Assembly (NCBI GenBank): GCA_029747015.1
Contig: JAKOGI010001338.1
Coordinates: 1-64,000 of the forward strand
DNA from: Carnegiea gigantea
Lineage: Eukaryota; Streptophyta; Magnoliopsida; Caryophyllales; Cactaceae
Reading direction: 5' to 3'
DNA length: 64,000 bases
Both the position numbers and the translations under genes were made by a program. Every line of letters begins with the position of its first letter. Position 1 is the first letter of the stretch. Positions 11,732-24,039 of this stretch are shown one piece after another. Below the pieces are notes generated by a model. It searched no databases. It was not told where the DNA came from and worked only from the letters and a program-made list of their open reading frames with translations.

Positions 11732-13486
11732 AAAGTTGTTCAGTTTTGGCTCGATTGATTTGTTGATAATCTGTCATATCTGAATTATTCTAAGCATGCT
11801 TAATTTTCGTATTCTGCATATATGATTAATTGCTTGATTTCATTATTATGCAACTGACCTATTCTAATGCTTCCGTGATTATGTTCACTACCACTCTATC
11901 GGACTCGACTAAAAGATTCATTTTCTTTTGGCCAATTTAATTTATAAAGTTTCTGTTTCGTGTGCATATGCATGCCTAGATCATTAATCGTAAAATCAAA
12001 CTCAATTTTTATGATTAGTTCATTTTACTTATACGATTATGTGATTTAATTGATTAAAACACAACTCTTTGTATGCGGTGTGTTATTGTGGTGTTCCCCA
12101 AACCCTAATTCTCCAAGGTCAGACTTGAAACCCTAACCCTAGGTCTCTCTCTGTCCCAATACCTAATCGGCCTTCGCCTCTGTGGCTTCCACGGTGATAA
12201 CCCAAAGAACACCTTAAGGACGAGGGCTTTGCAGTCCATGCCCCTCTCACCCTCTAATAATAATAATAACAACAATAACAACAACAACAATGATAAGAAA
12301 GGGGGATAAGAAGATCGAGAAAAGGGTTAGAAGAGTCAGGATCGACTCGCCGTGGAGGGATGATGCGTATACGACATGTGCCACAAACGAAGGTGGTTCT
12401 GACTACCATCTTCCTCCTTTGACCTCAAAACCAACGATCCACACAAATCTGGCTTGAAAATTGCAAAAACCACCATCAATGGAAGCACGTGCACTCACGC
12501 ACTGCTCCCTATTTGGCGCGTTGGTGCGTGGTGATGTCACTAGACTCGACTTGGACCGATCTACAATTTGGTGGTATCGTATTTTTCCTGCTAGAGACGT
12601 GAGGCTTGAGTTGTTATGGTGGAGGAGGTGACCGTCATCCTTTGGGTCATTTCTACCTCAAACGACTTTTTTTTCCTGGCATCTTAGTAATGATCAAGAG
12701 AGATAGGAGGGCGAAGTCGTTGTCAGCGAAAGGGTCGACAGGGACAAGGATCTTGGAGCTCCATTGTTCTCGGTCTGGGAAGAAAGAGAAAAAGGTCCGA
12801 GAGAGAGATTGAAGGGCTAAGGTTAGGATGTGGGCGAGGGGACTTGGGGTTTGGAAGGACAAAATGGTTGGGGGTGGGTGATGGGGATGTTGGGCTTATG
12901 AACCAAAGCCCTCTATTTTTTTTAATCAAAAATGAAATATCAATTATATTGGGCTTAAGTTCATGGACCATGCTTTGACGTGGTTTCGTTTGATAAAACT
13001 GGCCCCCAATTGTTCTGTTAGAATCTAAGCTACTTAAATTATTGATTATTTTCTAACGTGTTTGAGCAAAACCTGTATCATGATTTTTAATTTCTCAATA
13101 TTATGAAAATGTTATATGTGGATGCCATTTTATATAAAGGAGTTTTATATAATTAAACCCTTAATTTATTTTATATTTTGAATATGTTTATTATGTGACT
13201 TAAGTTCGTTATCACCGAACTTTATATTTCTAAGTGTGTTTCACATCTTATTTGATATCGTTATATAGATAAGTTTTATATAATAAATACAAATTTGTGG
13301 TTGAATATATAGTTATATATTATGTGTCAATCAAATAAAGTTTCAAATAAAACACATTAACAGATTTGTTCTATACCAAATGAGCTTATGTAAGTGTGCT
13401 TTCCATAAGCCTATTGATTGTCTTTGTGATATTTGTTAGTTAAATATGTTAAATAGTTTAACAAAGATTCTATTGAGTCATGTAGT
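11732..13486 (+). other. Long leader of the copia element with GC-richer patch
   Basis: About 1.75 kb separates primer site and gag. A GC-richer stretch (about 12090-12900) begins with CCCTAA-like words and contains an AAT/AAC microsatellite (12254-12292). It differs in composition from its flanks. It might be a captured host fragment or an undetected insertion, but I recognise no protein domain and no flanking duplication. Confidence 0.45.
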
Positions 13487-16400
13487 ATGTCTTCTAATGA
13501 AAAATTGAATGGCACAAATTATGATCTTTAGCATTTGAAGGTTCAGTTCACCCCTTAATAAGGGTGACATACTAGATCTCCTGGTGACTTCTATGTTGGC
13601 CCTGATGAACAAAGATGAGCAGAGAAAACATATTACTGCTAGTGAGCAGCATAAGAAAAATCTAAAAGCGTACCAAGCCTAGTTTAAAAGGGATTGTTAT
13701 GCATGCTACACTTTGTTGTCGTGCCTGCATGATGAGCTCCTGGGAGAATTTGAAAGTCACCCCACTACTAAGGACATGTAGGCCTAGTTCGGTAAAACAT
13801 CTACTATAAGGTCGTATACCTTGCAGTTAAAGTGGATGCAATATGCTGTCAATTCTAGTCGAACTATCTCTAAACATCTTCAAATCATGAGTGGCATAGC
13901 TTGAGATTTTAAGGCTATTGGGCATGATGTTTATGAGAAAGAACAGTTATTGAATGTGATTAGGCTATCCCCGATGAAAATGGACATTGGAGGAGCTTTG
14001 AACTCATTATGACACACAATAAGAACATTCAAACTATCGACACAATTTCGAAGCATCTCGAAATGGAGGAAGAGGGCTTCTGGCAACTGTTGCCAAAGAG
14101 ACCGGTCCAAGGGCAACATGCCTTATCGTGGCAAGGCACCAAAGAAGGGTCTTTTCTATCCTTAAAACTTTCACTCTAAAGGAGATTTTGCCAAGAAGCA
14201 AAAAGCTAAGGGAAATGGAGATAAGAATATAGCATGTGTGAAGTGCTATAAATATGAAAATGACGTGCATTTTGCTCGGGTTGTCTTGAGCCGGCTAAGG
14301 TACCTCTTTCTACTAAAACCTCTAAATTATATATTTGTTCCCATGCATTGTTGCTAACTCTCTTCCTTAATGAATTGTAGACATGGGGCAACCAAGCACA
14401 TAGTTCAGGATAAAGCGGGATTTGTGGAATTCCATCACTATCCAGTGGGTTGACGAATTATCTTACTAGGGAACAACAACAAGGAAGATATCCTTAGAGT
14501 AGGAACATACCAGCTTCCTGTGTATTAAACAAGCTGCTTCTTTACAACATTATCTATGCACCTATGGTGCGATGCTCCTTAGTGTCTTTTATTCCCTTAT
14601 GGATATTAGGTTTTACTTTTGGTTTTCATCCTAATGGTTTAGACTGTTTCTATAATAGCAATTTGTTTTGCCATGCAACATTGAGAGGAGATTTCATTAT
14701 TTTGGATCTGGATAGTTCTTATAATAATATATCTGTTTCTTTTGTTTGACTTTTCGACTCTAATTCTGAATCTGTTAAGTGGCATGCTGCTATGCAGGTA
14801 AAGACATATTGGGTAAGTTAGTCTAAGAAGGTCTTTTAGATTGACTCATAAGGGTTAAATTTCCTAGGTGTAAGCCATGTCTAGCTGGCAAACCAACTAT
14901 AAGCCTTTTTGGTAAGGCTTTGAGAGCATCGAGTCCCTTAGAATTAATCCACTTAGATATTTACAGATCCATGAAATGAAAACACGTCATGGGACAACTT
15001 ACTTCATAACTCCTACAGATGATTATTCATGATATTGGTATGTGTACGTATTATCTTATCACCATGAGCCACTTGATGTGTTCAAGTGCTTCATAGCAGA
15101 AGTAGAAACTCAATTGGAATGAAAAGTTAAAACTCTTCATACCAATCAAGGTTGCGAATATCTCTTTGATATGTTCAAAGAGTTTTGTGAAGAAAAAGTT
15201 ATACGAAGATAGCTAACGATTTCACGCACTCTGTAATAGAACAGTGTCGTAGAGCACAAGAACTGAACATTACTTTACTTGATTAGGTCAATGATGGTAC
15301 ATGCTAAACTCCCAATTAATTTTTGGGCAGATGCACTGCTTACGACAGCCTATATCCTTAACCATGTGCCAAGTAAGAGTATATCTACTACATCATATGA
15401 GTTATAGTTTGGTAAAAAGTCGTCCTTGGGTCACTTATGCCTATGGGGTCTGACTGGCTATGTACATAATTCAACCCACAAACATGAAAAACTTGGTCCA
15501 AGATCTGCCAAGATGGTGCTCATAACATAGCTTAAACATTCCAAAGCATATGAAATGTATGGTGAACGTGCTGATTGTGGCATGATAGAAATCGATTCCT
15601 GTAATGTTGACTTTCTTGAGGATGAATTCCAAGTATTGGTGAAATAAAGAAGGATGCCAAGCTATATGAGTTACATCAATACATTCAACCTTCTCTCGGT
15701 GAGGAAAAGGGTTTGAATTCTCACCAACTCACTCAAGATGGTGCACCTCCCCTATCCAAAAGGAATAGATGAGACTTGTCTGCTCAGGAGAATGTGGTTC
15801 ATCCTCAATCTCTGATTCCTAAGGAAAATCAACTTAAAAATAAGGTTTATCCTCAATTCTCTATTCTTGAACATAAAGTCAGCCCATGTATTCAGGATCA
15901 CACACCTTAAAGGCATAGTTGAGTGATTCTCAACATACTTAAGGTCCCACTTCTCTTAGAGAAAGGCGAAGGGATTTCTCACCTAGGCAGATAAATAATG
16001 AAGGCTCAAAGATCCAAAGGAATGGGCATTGATGAATTTCGCAATGATATTTTCTAACTCGAAGAGGAAATATTCATGTACATTTCCTTAGAAGTCAAGT
16101 ACCTTAACTCTTATCAATAGGTGGTTAATTCATCAAATCATAAAAAGTGGATGGATGCCATGAGGGATGACATAGACTCAATGGCAAGAAATAAGGTTTG
16201 GTAACTTGTTAATCTTTCAAACCAATATAAGTCTATTGGAAACAAGTGGATTTTCAAGATATGTTGGATAGATGGACCGAATGACAAGTACAAGGCCTGT
16301 CTAGTGATGAAAGCCTTTACCCAAATTGAGGGTATAGGCTACGCAGAGACATTTTCTCCTAGGGTAAGATTTTCCTCTATTCACCTACTCCTAGGCCTAG

Positions 16401-17640
16401 TTTTCCATTTAGACCTACAGTTGTTTCAAATGGGTGTAAATATTAATTTTCTCAATGGTAACCTTAAGGAAGAGATTTATGTGGACCAACCCATTGGTTT
16501 TGTATCAAAGAGATAAGATGACAAGATGTATTGTCTTAAAAGGTCTACATATGGTCTTAAGAAATCTTCCATATCTTAGTACCTTAGACTCCATGAAGCA
16601 ATAACTTTGTTTGGTTTATCTATGATTTTAGAGGATCATTATGTGTATGTCAAAAGAACAAGAAGGAGATTATGTTTCTGATTTGATACGTTGACGACAT
16701 ACTGCTAGCTGAGAATAACTTGGAGATGATCAAAGGCACAAAGAAGTGGTTGTCCTCTGTCTTTGATATAAAGGAGATAGATGAACCTAGGTATGTCCTA
16801 CGTGTGAAAATAATTAGGAATTATCAGAAGAAGCTCCTAGGTATGAGCTAGGAAGCATTTAAAAAGGTCTTGGAATGATTTCGTATGCATAATTCCAAAC
16901 CCATAAACACTCCAGTTGAAAAGGTCTGGCCTTGAATCTTAACCAATGCCCCAAAACAGCTAAAGAAAAAGAGATAATGAGCAATGTCTCTTATGCTAGT
17001 GCTATAGGAAGCATAATGTATATCATGTTATGTACATGATTTGACATTTACTTTGCGGTTGGTTTGGTAAATTGTCATTAAAGTAACCCAGGATGTGCTC
17101 ATTAGCAAGCCGTCAAGAGAATCATGTGCTACCTTCATGGCATAGCCAATGTGGTCTTTTGCTATTAAAGTGGGGACCTTAAGTTGAGAGGATACTGAAA
17201 TGTTGATTAGGGTGGTGATCCAAATGAATATAGGTCAACCTCAGGATATATCTTCACCCTTGGGTGGGGGAGTGGTATCATGCTATAGTAAGAAGTAAGA
17301 ATGCATAGCTCTGTTGACTATGGAGGCAGAGTATGTTACATTTAGCCTAGCCACGTAGGAGGCAATGTAGCTTATGAGTTTTCTTCAGGATCTTAATCTT
17401 ATCCCTAAAGTTGATGATCTTGTTGAGATGTTATGCAACAACATAGCTACCCTTCTAGTTTGTTAAGGATCCAAGGTTCCATTTGAAGACCAAGCCCATC
17501 AAGATGCATTATCACTTCGTGTGAAATGCCATAATGATAAAGGAGGTTGCCATTAAGTATATATCTACTAACAAGGATGATTGTATAGCTATTAACTGAG
17601 CCGATTCTTAGAGATACTTTTAAATCTCATGCGTCGAGTC
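13487..17640 (+). pseudogene. Decayed copia gag-pol polyprotein
   Basis: All domains occur in copia order on one strand, in shifting frames with many stops. They are: Gag start at ATG 13487 (KLNGTNYD motif), degenerate zinc knuckle near 14236-14280 (CVKCYKYENDVHFAR, last Cys lost), protease zone about 14390-14760, integrase about 14800-15640 (INFWADALLTTAYILNHVP), reverse transcriptase about 16130-16990 and RNase H about 17080-17640. The RT has FTQIEGIGYAETFSP and IYVDQPIGFVSK at 16310-16515, and the catalytic YVDD is still legible at about 16688-16699. The order integrase before RT proves copia rather than gypsy. Not functional. Confidence 0.85.
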
Positions 17641-18259
17641 TAGGACTTCATAGGGTTTAGTTTTTTAGATGAATCTTATTTTATGACAGATACGTTTCTC
17701 TTATAATGAGCATTAATGTAATAAAGGTTAATGTCTCTTTTTCTAAATGTTTGTGATTTGTTGTTACATGTTAGGCATATCAAAATGTCACAGGCTTATG
17801 ATTGAGTTAGCCATATAGGCAATCGCCATAACCTTTGAGTAGCAGGTAGGATGAGATTGAATCATATTGGCTTTAGGTGTGCAATAATGATTACTTATAC
17901 TGAAAATGTATGAATAAATGGAACATAGTCACCCTAGTAAGTCTAAGATGAAACCCGGGGGAGTTGAATATGAAATATGATTTCATATTGAAGTTTTAAA
18001 AGCCAAATCTTGAGTGTCAAGATTAACATTTGGTGTGTTGATCTAGTAGCGCAAGTTAGTTTTTTGGGTAAAAATCTAGACTAGCGATTCACATGGCATA
18101 TAGAGTGATGAGCCCAATTAAGTGGGAGATATGCTATCACACACATTTCATACTATGTGATCCTATGCATAATGACCCTTTGACTTAAAGTCATAATACG
18201 AAATCGAAGCTTGATAATGCTACCTTAATGTGTTTCTTAAGGGTCATGATGTATACGAT

Positions 18260-19676
18260 TGTTGAACGGTAAATTTACGCATTTTACGTGCCTCTTTCAC
18301 TCACTTTTAGCTCATATAATAACTTAATTCTTAGGATTTTTACTTGTTTTATTTATGTTTTGTAGGAAATCACTCCAAATCAAGCAAATGTCGCGAAAAG
18401 GGATGAAGAAGGGACAAAACGAAGAAAAACAGCAAAAATCGACGAAAACCGGCAAAACACAACAAACCGGGGAACGGCCACCGTGCCAGCAATGTGGCAC
18501 GGTGTGGCCGTGCCATATGGCACGGCCGTGCCACCATGGCACGGTCAGGCCGTGCCACATGGCACGCCCGTGCCGTCCCCCAGTTTCGTCGGTCTCGCGA
18601 TTTCTATTTAAACTTCGCTCGGGCGTTTGTTCAGGGGGGCGTCGAGAGGTCGCACGGGAGCTTGCTTGGGCGTCTCTCTGGCGATTTCTAGAGTAGTTTA
18701 GGTTAGATTCTAGTTAAGAAGGGAGATTAGTTTAGGATTGAAGATTGTAACATTGGATTCAACCTTTGAATTTCAAGTTCTTCATCAATTCAAGACTAAG
18801 TTTTCTTCTCTTTTATCTCTCTAGTTTTTATGTTCTTGTTAATTATGTTTTGTTGATTTTGATTCTTGTATTTGTTTTGTTTGATTTATATGTTTAATTT
18901 CATTGTTAATTTATGTCATTTACTTATTTGAATTCGCTGTATTTCATTTCCTTTGCTTTGTTCTTCGTGTTCTTGCACTTGTTTGGTAGTTTAGGTTTTG
19001 ATTCGTTTTTGATGTTTAGTTGGTAGATTGTGTTGGCTTGGGTTGTGATTAGCCTCTTGATGGCTGATTGATCTTGTACTAGGCCTGACCATACCCAATC
19101 TATACCTAGAACTTAGAGTTTTCGTTCACGCCTGCCAAGTGTTCGATGAAATGCCTGAGAGGGTTTTCATCCATATTTTTGGGCGATTGACTTATGCTGA
19201 GAGGTGAGGTTAATTTGCTAGTGTGGGAGAGGGAATGGCCGAGTTCGGGACACGAAAGTAGTATCCGAATCGAGCTAGGTCCGGGGTTGCTAGTTTTGTG
19301 GTCTAATTCGACTAACCCCACGAAAGTAGGTGGTTACGCGAGTTAGACTAGCTCATGACCCTTGAGAGAGGGCTTGGGTGGTCTTTGATGGTGCAACCGA
19401 CCATCTCTTGTTCATAGTGTGGTTCGGGTAGGTTAGGACTCATCTTGGTTAGTTGGTTCATCCATTGGTAAAATCACAACTCCAAGTCGCTTGTTTCTGT
19501 GTTTGTAGCGTAGTTTAGTCTTTTCTCTTTCACCCTTTGATCTCGCCTAGATTGAGACGCTCTAGTGAACTCTGGTAGTTGGAAACACAATTCCCTGCGG
19601 ACGACACCCCAAGTACTCAACGATACACCTTGCACTTGGGGTTTACAAATATTAAAACTCTGTTTTTCTTACAACA
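18260..19676 (+). mobile_element. Solo LTR of a Ty3/gypsy element, ACGAT duplication
   Basis: The 1417 bp sequence begins TGTTGAACGG and ends TTACAACA. It is flanked by an exact 5 bp duplication, ACGAT at 18255-18259 and 19677-19681. No coding domain lies inside, so it is a solo LTR left by LTR-LTR recombination. It sits in the 3' untranslated part of the copia element and is younger than it. It holds a GC-rich palindrome cluster (18481-18575), a TATA-like TATTTAAA (18605-18612), and a CCCTGCGGACGAC stretch near its end like that of Athila/Tat LTRs. The lineage is inferred. Confidence 0.88.
18481..18575. repeat. GTGCCA/TGGCAC palindrome cluster
   Basis: Inverted words GTGCCA and TGGCAC alternate, forming near-perfect hairpins such as GTGCCATATGGCAC, GTGCCACCATGGCAC and GTGCCACATGGCAC. 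The cluster lies just upstream of the TATA-like box of the solo LTR, where U3 regulatory sequence would be. Long frames seen on both strands here are by-products of the repeats. Confidence 0.8.
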
Positions 19677-19986
19677 ACGATTCAATGAGAACACGTTAGG
19701 AAATGAGTTAAGGTAAGATGAAATATCATGAGTATTTAAGGAAAAATATAACCATCTTCACCATATCAGTCCGGCCAATTACATTGAGTACATAATCATA
19801 TGATATATCATATGGCATGAAGGGAATTAGAAATGCCATCGGTGATGTGTTATATTTGTCAGATGATTATTTAATATAATACTACAGGTTACTTTCTGAT
19901 CGCACATCCACTTTCTAGTATAAAGCATGAAGAGTTGTGATTTGTGAAGAGCATGTAATTTGCGACCTACATGGTCGAGTAGGAGC

Positions 19987-20296
19987 TATTGCCCAACTCT
20001 AATATAATTAGGGCGGACAACCAATTAAGCTGCTAACTAATGAAAAGCCTAATTGACCTAAACTTATATAAAGAGGTTTATGGGGTCGATTAAGTACACA
20101 ACAAACAAATAGAGCCCTAAATCAAGACTTCCCACCTCTCTTCTGCTCTCACGGCCTTCCAGCCATCTAGTGGGATTCGGGCTTTAGGACCTGGCAGTCG
20201 AAGCGACTCTAGTAGTAACCTTCTAGTGGTGATCATACATCATTGCCTAACTCTAATAATCTATTTTGCATTGAAGCCAGACCTTTATTTCCTACA
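19987..20296 (+). repeat. 3' LTR of the copia element
   Basis: It aligns with 11410-11717, begins TATTGCCCAAC (start TG mutated) and ends CCTACA. The purine-rich GAGTAGGAG upstream is the likely polypurine tract. The exact ATAAC duplication follows. Confidence 0.85.
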
Positions 20297-20301
20297 ATAA
20301 C

Positions 20302-22194
20302 TGATTGTCTGGACCCCAAAAATATAAAAATATTTGATTCAAAAATTTAAAAACAATATAATATTGGAAAGGAGTCGACTCCATTTGTTACCACAGCTTA
20401 ATTCTCAATTGCATAATTTGGTTATATGACATTAAAATCTTGATTTACTGCTTTTTTCCTTTTGAGAAAGTTTTCTAGTATAAGAAACTTATGTAGTCTT
20501 TCACATAAGAGCTCTAAACCAATAATTTTCTACTAAAATAACAGTACAATAAGGACAAGAACTATGAGCACAATACATGAGAGAAGAGAGTTGATGCCTT
20601 AAATGTGATAACAAATTTGTTGTTGTTTTTGTTTCTTGAAAAATATGATAAATTGGTGCTTGCTTAGCTTCTTACATAAAAAATCTCAAATTTTGGATGA
20701 CATTATCTACTTGCTATGATGGTTGGATCTACAGCTGGAAAAGGGTTGGTCTATGTAATGCCATTTATTAAACACATCAAGTTTTTGTTAGCCTTGAAAA
20801 TCACTTAGGTTTGTGCTCTCTCTTGTTAAAGCTAATTATGATGACTGTAGTCATTTACAGAAGTTAAGCATTAATGAAGTGTTGTCATCAGCATGTTGCC
20901 AATACATCTGATAAACTCCTTTTCTAGGTTGTTTGTTCAACCTCTTGTGTTGTTAGGAATAATATCATGCGTCATTTGCATACTTGTAATTGAAGACATG
21001 AAGAGGATCCTATTGTAGATGATCAATTGAGCTGCAAATTACCTTCCTATATTGTTGATGACAATCAAGGGTGCTTGGTTGCTATTGTTGGCATTGAAGT
21101 TCTTGACAACTTTGGTTCCGTTGCAATTCCAAGGACAATAGTCCAATAAGGTGGCTATGGTATGTGGTGCAACTAGTGTTGGGAGGATAAGCCATTGCAA
21201 TTCTAAAGAGATAATTGGTCTCTATAAACCTCACATGATTAATTAGGAGACCTAATAACAATCAATTACTTTCCGATGGGTGTTTTCCCCTAAGGAATTC
21301 AAAGAGTTTCGAAGTGATTAAGGCTAGTTATTAAAGTTTGCACTCTAAAAGTAGCAAAATATACAATTTCCAAACTGGTTGAGCTACAAGTATGCATATG
21401 TGGATGATATTTTTATGAAGCAAGGATAAAAATAGTGGGAGGCTGGGCTATGACTTTTGTTAGAAGATTATAATTTGTTCTAGGTTACCTAGCTAGTTTT
21501 TAACTTTATTGGTTGTTTTACCTAACTAGACTTTGTTTTATACGGGGTATTTATTTGTATCTATCTTGCATTTAAAAATTAGTTATAGAAAAAAAAAGTT
21601 TAGATTCATTCAAAATTGAAATATAACATGTTTTCAAACTTAGCGGTCAAATTGTGTCAACTTCGCGTGAAATCAGTTCGGTTTGTATTGGATTTGTGGT
21701 TTTTTCGAAAATTTCAGGTCAGATTTGGATCATCTTATTATATTGAATAAGACTTTGCTAGCTGTAATTGAATTTTGCTTATTTGGTTGATTAGATTCGT
21801 TTTCTTTGCTTCAGCTATTCTATTCCGATCATTTTTTACTAATTTCCTCTTCTTGTTTGTATTTGTGAGATAGATTTGGCCCAACTATACATGAAGTTAA
21901 ATTTGTTACTAGGGGATAGATGAGTTTCACATTTTTAATGGCTCTTCTACAATTTCGCATTATCTACTTATTTGATGTGAAAATGCTGTTAACAACCTAC
22001 CAGTGTGTAAGACTTGTACAAAGTTAGGTCTCTTTCTTCACCGAGTTCGTCATTGGCCTCCCTGATAAGGCGGAGCTTTAAGCATCACTCCTGTCACAGA
22101 AACCTATTAGAGAATTGTTGATTGAGGGAGACACACAAGTTGCTCCATAAAAATCCTGAGTTGTGTAGCAGCAGATTACTGACAGACGCAGCAA
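20302..22194. other. Spacer and possible LINE 5' region
   Basis: I find no domain in any frame. The last several hundred bases may be the 5' untranslated part of the LINE that follows. An A-run at 21588-21597 after an AT-rich stretch could be an old retrocopy tail. Confidence 0.4.
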
Positions 22195-23570
22195 ATGAGA
22201 GATAAGAGGGACAGAAGAGCTTCAAGAACAAAATCCTTACTCTTCATCAATAACCTTCCACCCCAACTTGATCAACATAGAATTTTATGAATTTTTTACA
22301 AGGCAGGTAAAGTCATTGATTCTTACATTCATGTTCAAAGGGCAGCAAGAACCGAGAAAAGATATGGATCGGTATGTTTTGGGAGTGCAGATGAAGTGGT
22401 AAAGGATACCTTCGTGCTTAATAACACCATTCTGAGAGGATGCAGGATTAGCATTTGCATGGCTAAATTCTATAAAAGGCAAGCTAAGGCAAGAAATACT
22501 TATGCAGCAGGTGAAGGTAACATACCCTATAATCAAAATATGGGAAATAAGAAAAAGGTTTGGAAGAAGAAGAAGATCCCCTAAATTTCTACTAAAGTAA
22601 AAGATCTTAGATTCAGTCAAGAGGACCAGGCATAGCGCATAAATTTGAAGGTGTGAAAGGGAGAAGTGAATGAGAAATTTATCTTATGGCTATATGCACC
22701 TCAAAACATCCACGAGACCTCAGCACATTGGCAAGTGCAATAATAGATGGATATGGACGGTGTACCAAAATATGCTCTTTAAGTAGCTTTAAATTATTCT
22801 TACTTTCCAAACCATGGAGGAGATGGAAGAACCCTTGAAAAATCAGGATGAGCCTGGTTTATGGATATCAAATGTGAAGCGATGGGATGCAGATGATTAC
22901 TATGAACCAATAAGAGAATGGCTAGAAATCTTTGGTGTCACACCACATGGTTAGAGGTGGGAAAATTTTTATATAAAAAAAAAAAAGCTGACATTTGTGG
23001 TTGATTAATATGCCTAAGTAAGCCTATTATAAGAATGAATTCTTACTCCATGAAAATTCTGATCAAAACTGACAGGTTGCATTACATTGAAGGTGATTTA
23101 TTTGTGCTCTTAAGGGTTCAGGTTATAGATTAGTAGTCAAAGAATCTGGCCTAGTCACTCAAATCATCTAGAAAACATAATCCTCTCCAAACTCATTGGC
23201 GGGCATGGCCTCCAATAATGGAGGTCCAGGATTTGATGACGTTGAAAATGAAGTAGCATCCAAGGCTGATGTGATAAGAAGTGTTTTGGGGTTGGAGGAC
23301 ATAATGGATGCTAAGTGAAAGATGGTAAAGTTAGAGACAGTTGTAGCTCAAATTAATTCAAATTCAGTACAAGAAAGTGAATATCCAAGGAAGGATTCTA
23401 ATGATAGCATTAACTCAATAACAAGGACCAAGATAGCAAATTTTAGCTATAATGACAACACAGAAGAGCTTCTTAGGATCACACAACATTTAAAACCCTT
23501 GGGACGTGTATTTGAAAATAGGCATGCTGAGAATGTAGAAAATAAAGTCCAACAGCCTCCAAGATTTTAA
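22195..23570 (+). pseudogene. LINE ORF1 with RRM domain, broken
   Basis: ATG 22195 opens a basic stretch followed by an RNA recognition motif: an RNP2-like LLFINNLP near 22232 and an RNP1-like KRYGSVCF near 22360, with one in-frame stop between. A lysine-rich tail (KKVWKKKKIP, to 22584) follows. Later frames to about 23570 are low-similarity and acidic/serine-rich. The protein would bind the element RNA. Related plant ORF1 proteins have the RRM near the N-terminus, as here. Confidence 0.65.
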
Positions 23571-24039
23571 TCATAAGGATGCCTCTTCCAAGACTTTGGA
23601 AAATGATATAATACCACTGGAAGACGATGTGATTCAAAGAAAAGAGAGTCTTGAAGTATTCCTCAAGCCTCCAGGTTTTAAGACCCTAGAGTTAGAAATA
23701 CCTGTGCAAATAGGACTTCATAAAACGTCGGCTAAACACAAAAGTAGGACAAAGATCTTCATTTTAAAGTTCCACGGAAGACGCTACCACAAACCTAATA
23801 GCACTCTCAAGCCAACACACAAGACTCTGATAGCGTATAGAAAATTGCTAGAGAATCCTTGCATATCGAAAAGCGTTTTGGAGTTACAGTGGTCCAAAAT
23901 CAGAATAGCAAGAATTATATGAAAAGCTTGAAAGGACCAAAAAATCTCCTGTGCCACCAAAGGATCCAAACAAAAGCAAAGGACAATCTCAACAATAAAG
24001 CCCTACAGATATATGGATAGTAGCCTAGAACATCCAAGG

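Larger units (their letters stand above)
11410..20296 (+). mobile_element. Complete but decayed Ty1/copia element with 5 bp target duplication
   Basis: Direct repeats 11410-11717 and 19987-20296 are the LTRs. ATAAC lies just outside both ends (11405-11409 and 20297-20301), an exact 5 bp target duplication. A primer site follows the left LTR and a purine-rich GAGTAGGAG precedes the right one. The internal part holds a long leader, a broken gag-pol and a long 3' untranslated region. It spans 8.9 kb, of which about 1.4 kb is a later solo-LTR insertion. The LTRs are visibly diverged, so the element is old. Confidence 0.88.

Noticed and set aside
12131..12145. CCCTAACCCTA telomere-like repeat
   Set aside because: Only about two units of ordinary plant CCCTAA-like sequence, not a telomeric array.
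12105..12290. Leucine-run protein on the minus strand
   Set aside because: The run comes from an AAT/AAC microsatellite.
18355..18696. Frames on both strands in the solo LTR
   Set aside because: Composed of translated palindrome words in a non-coding LTR.
21420..21600. AGTGGGAGGCTG as a copia purine tract with a following LTR
   Set aside because: No coding RNase H upstream and no partner LTR found.
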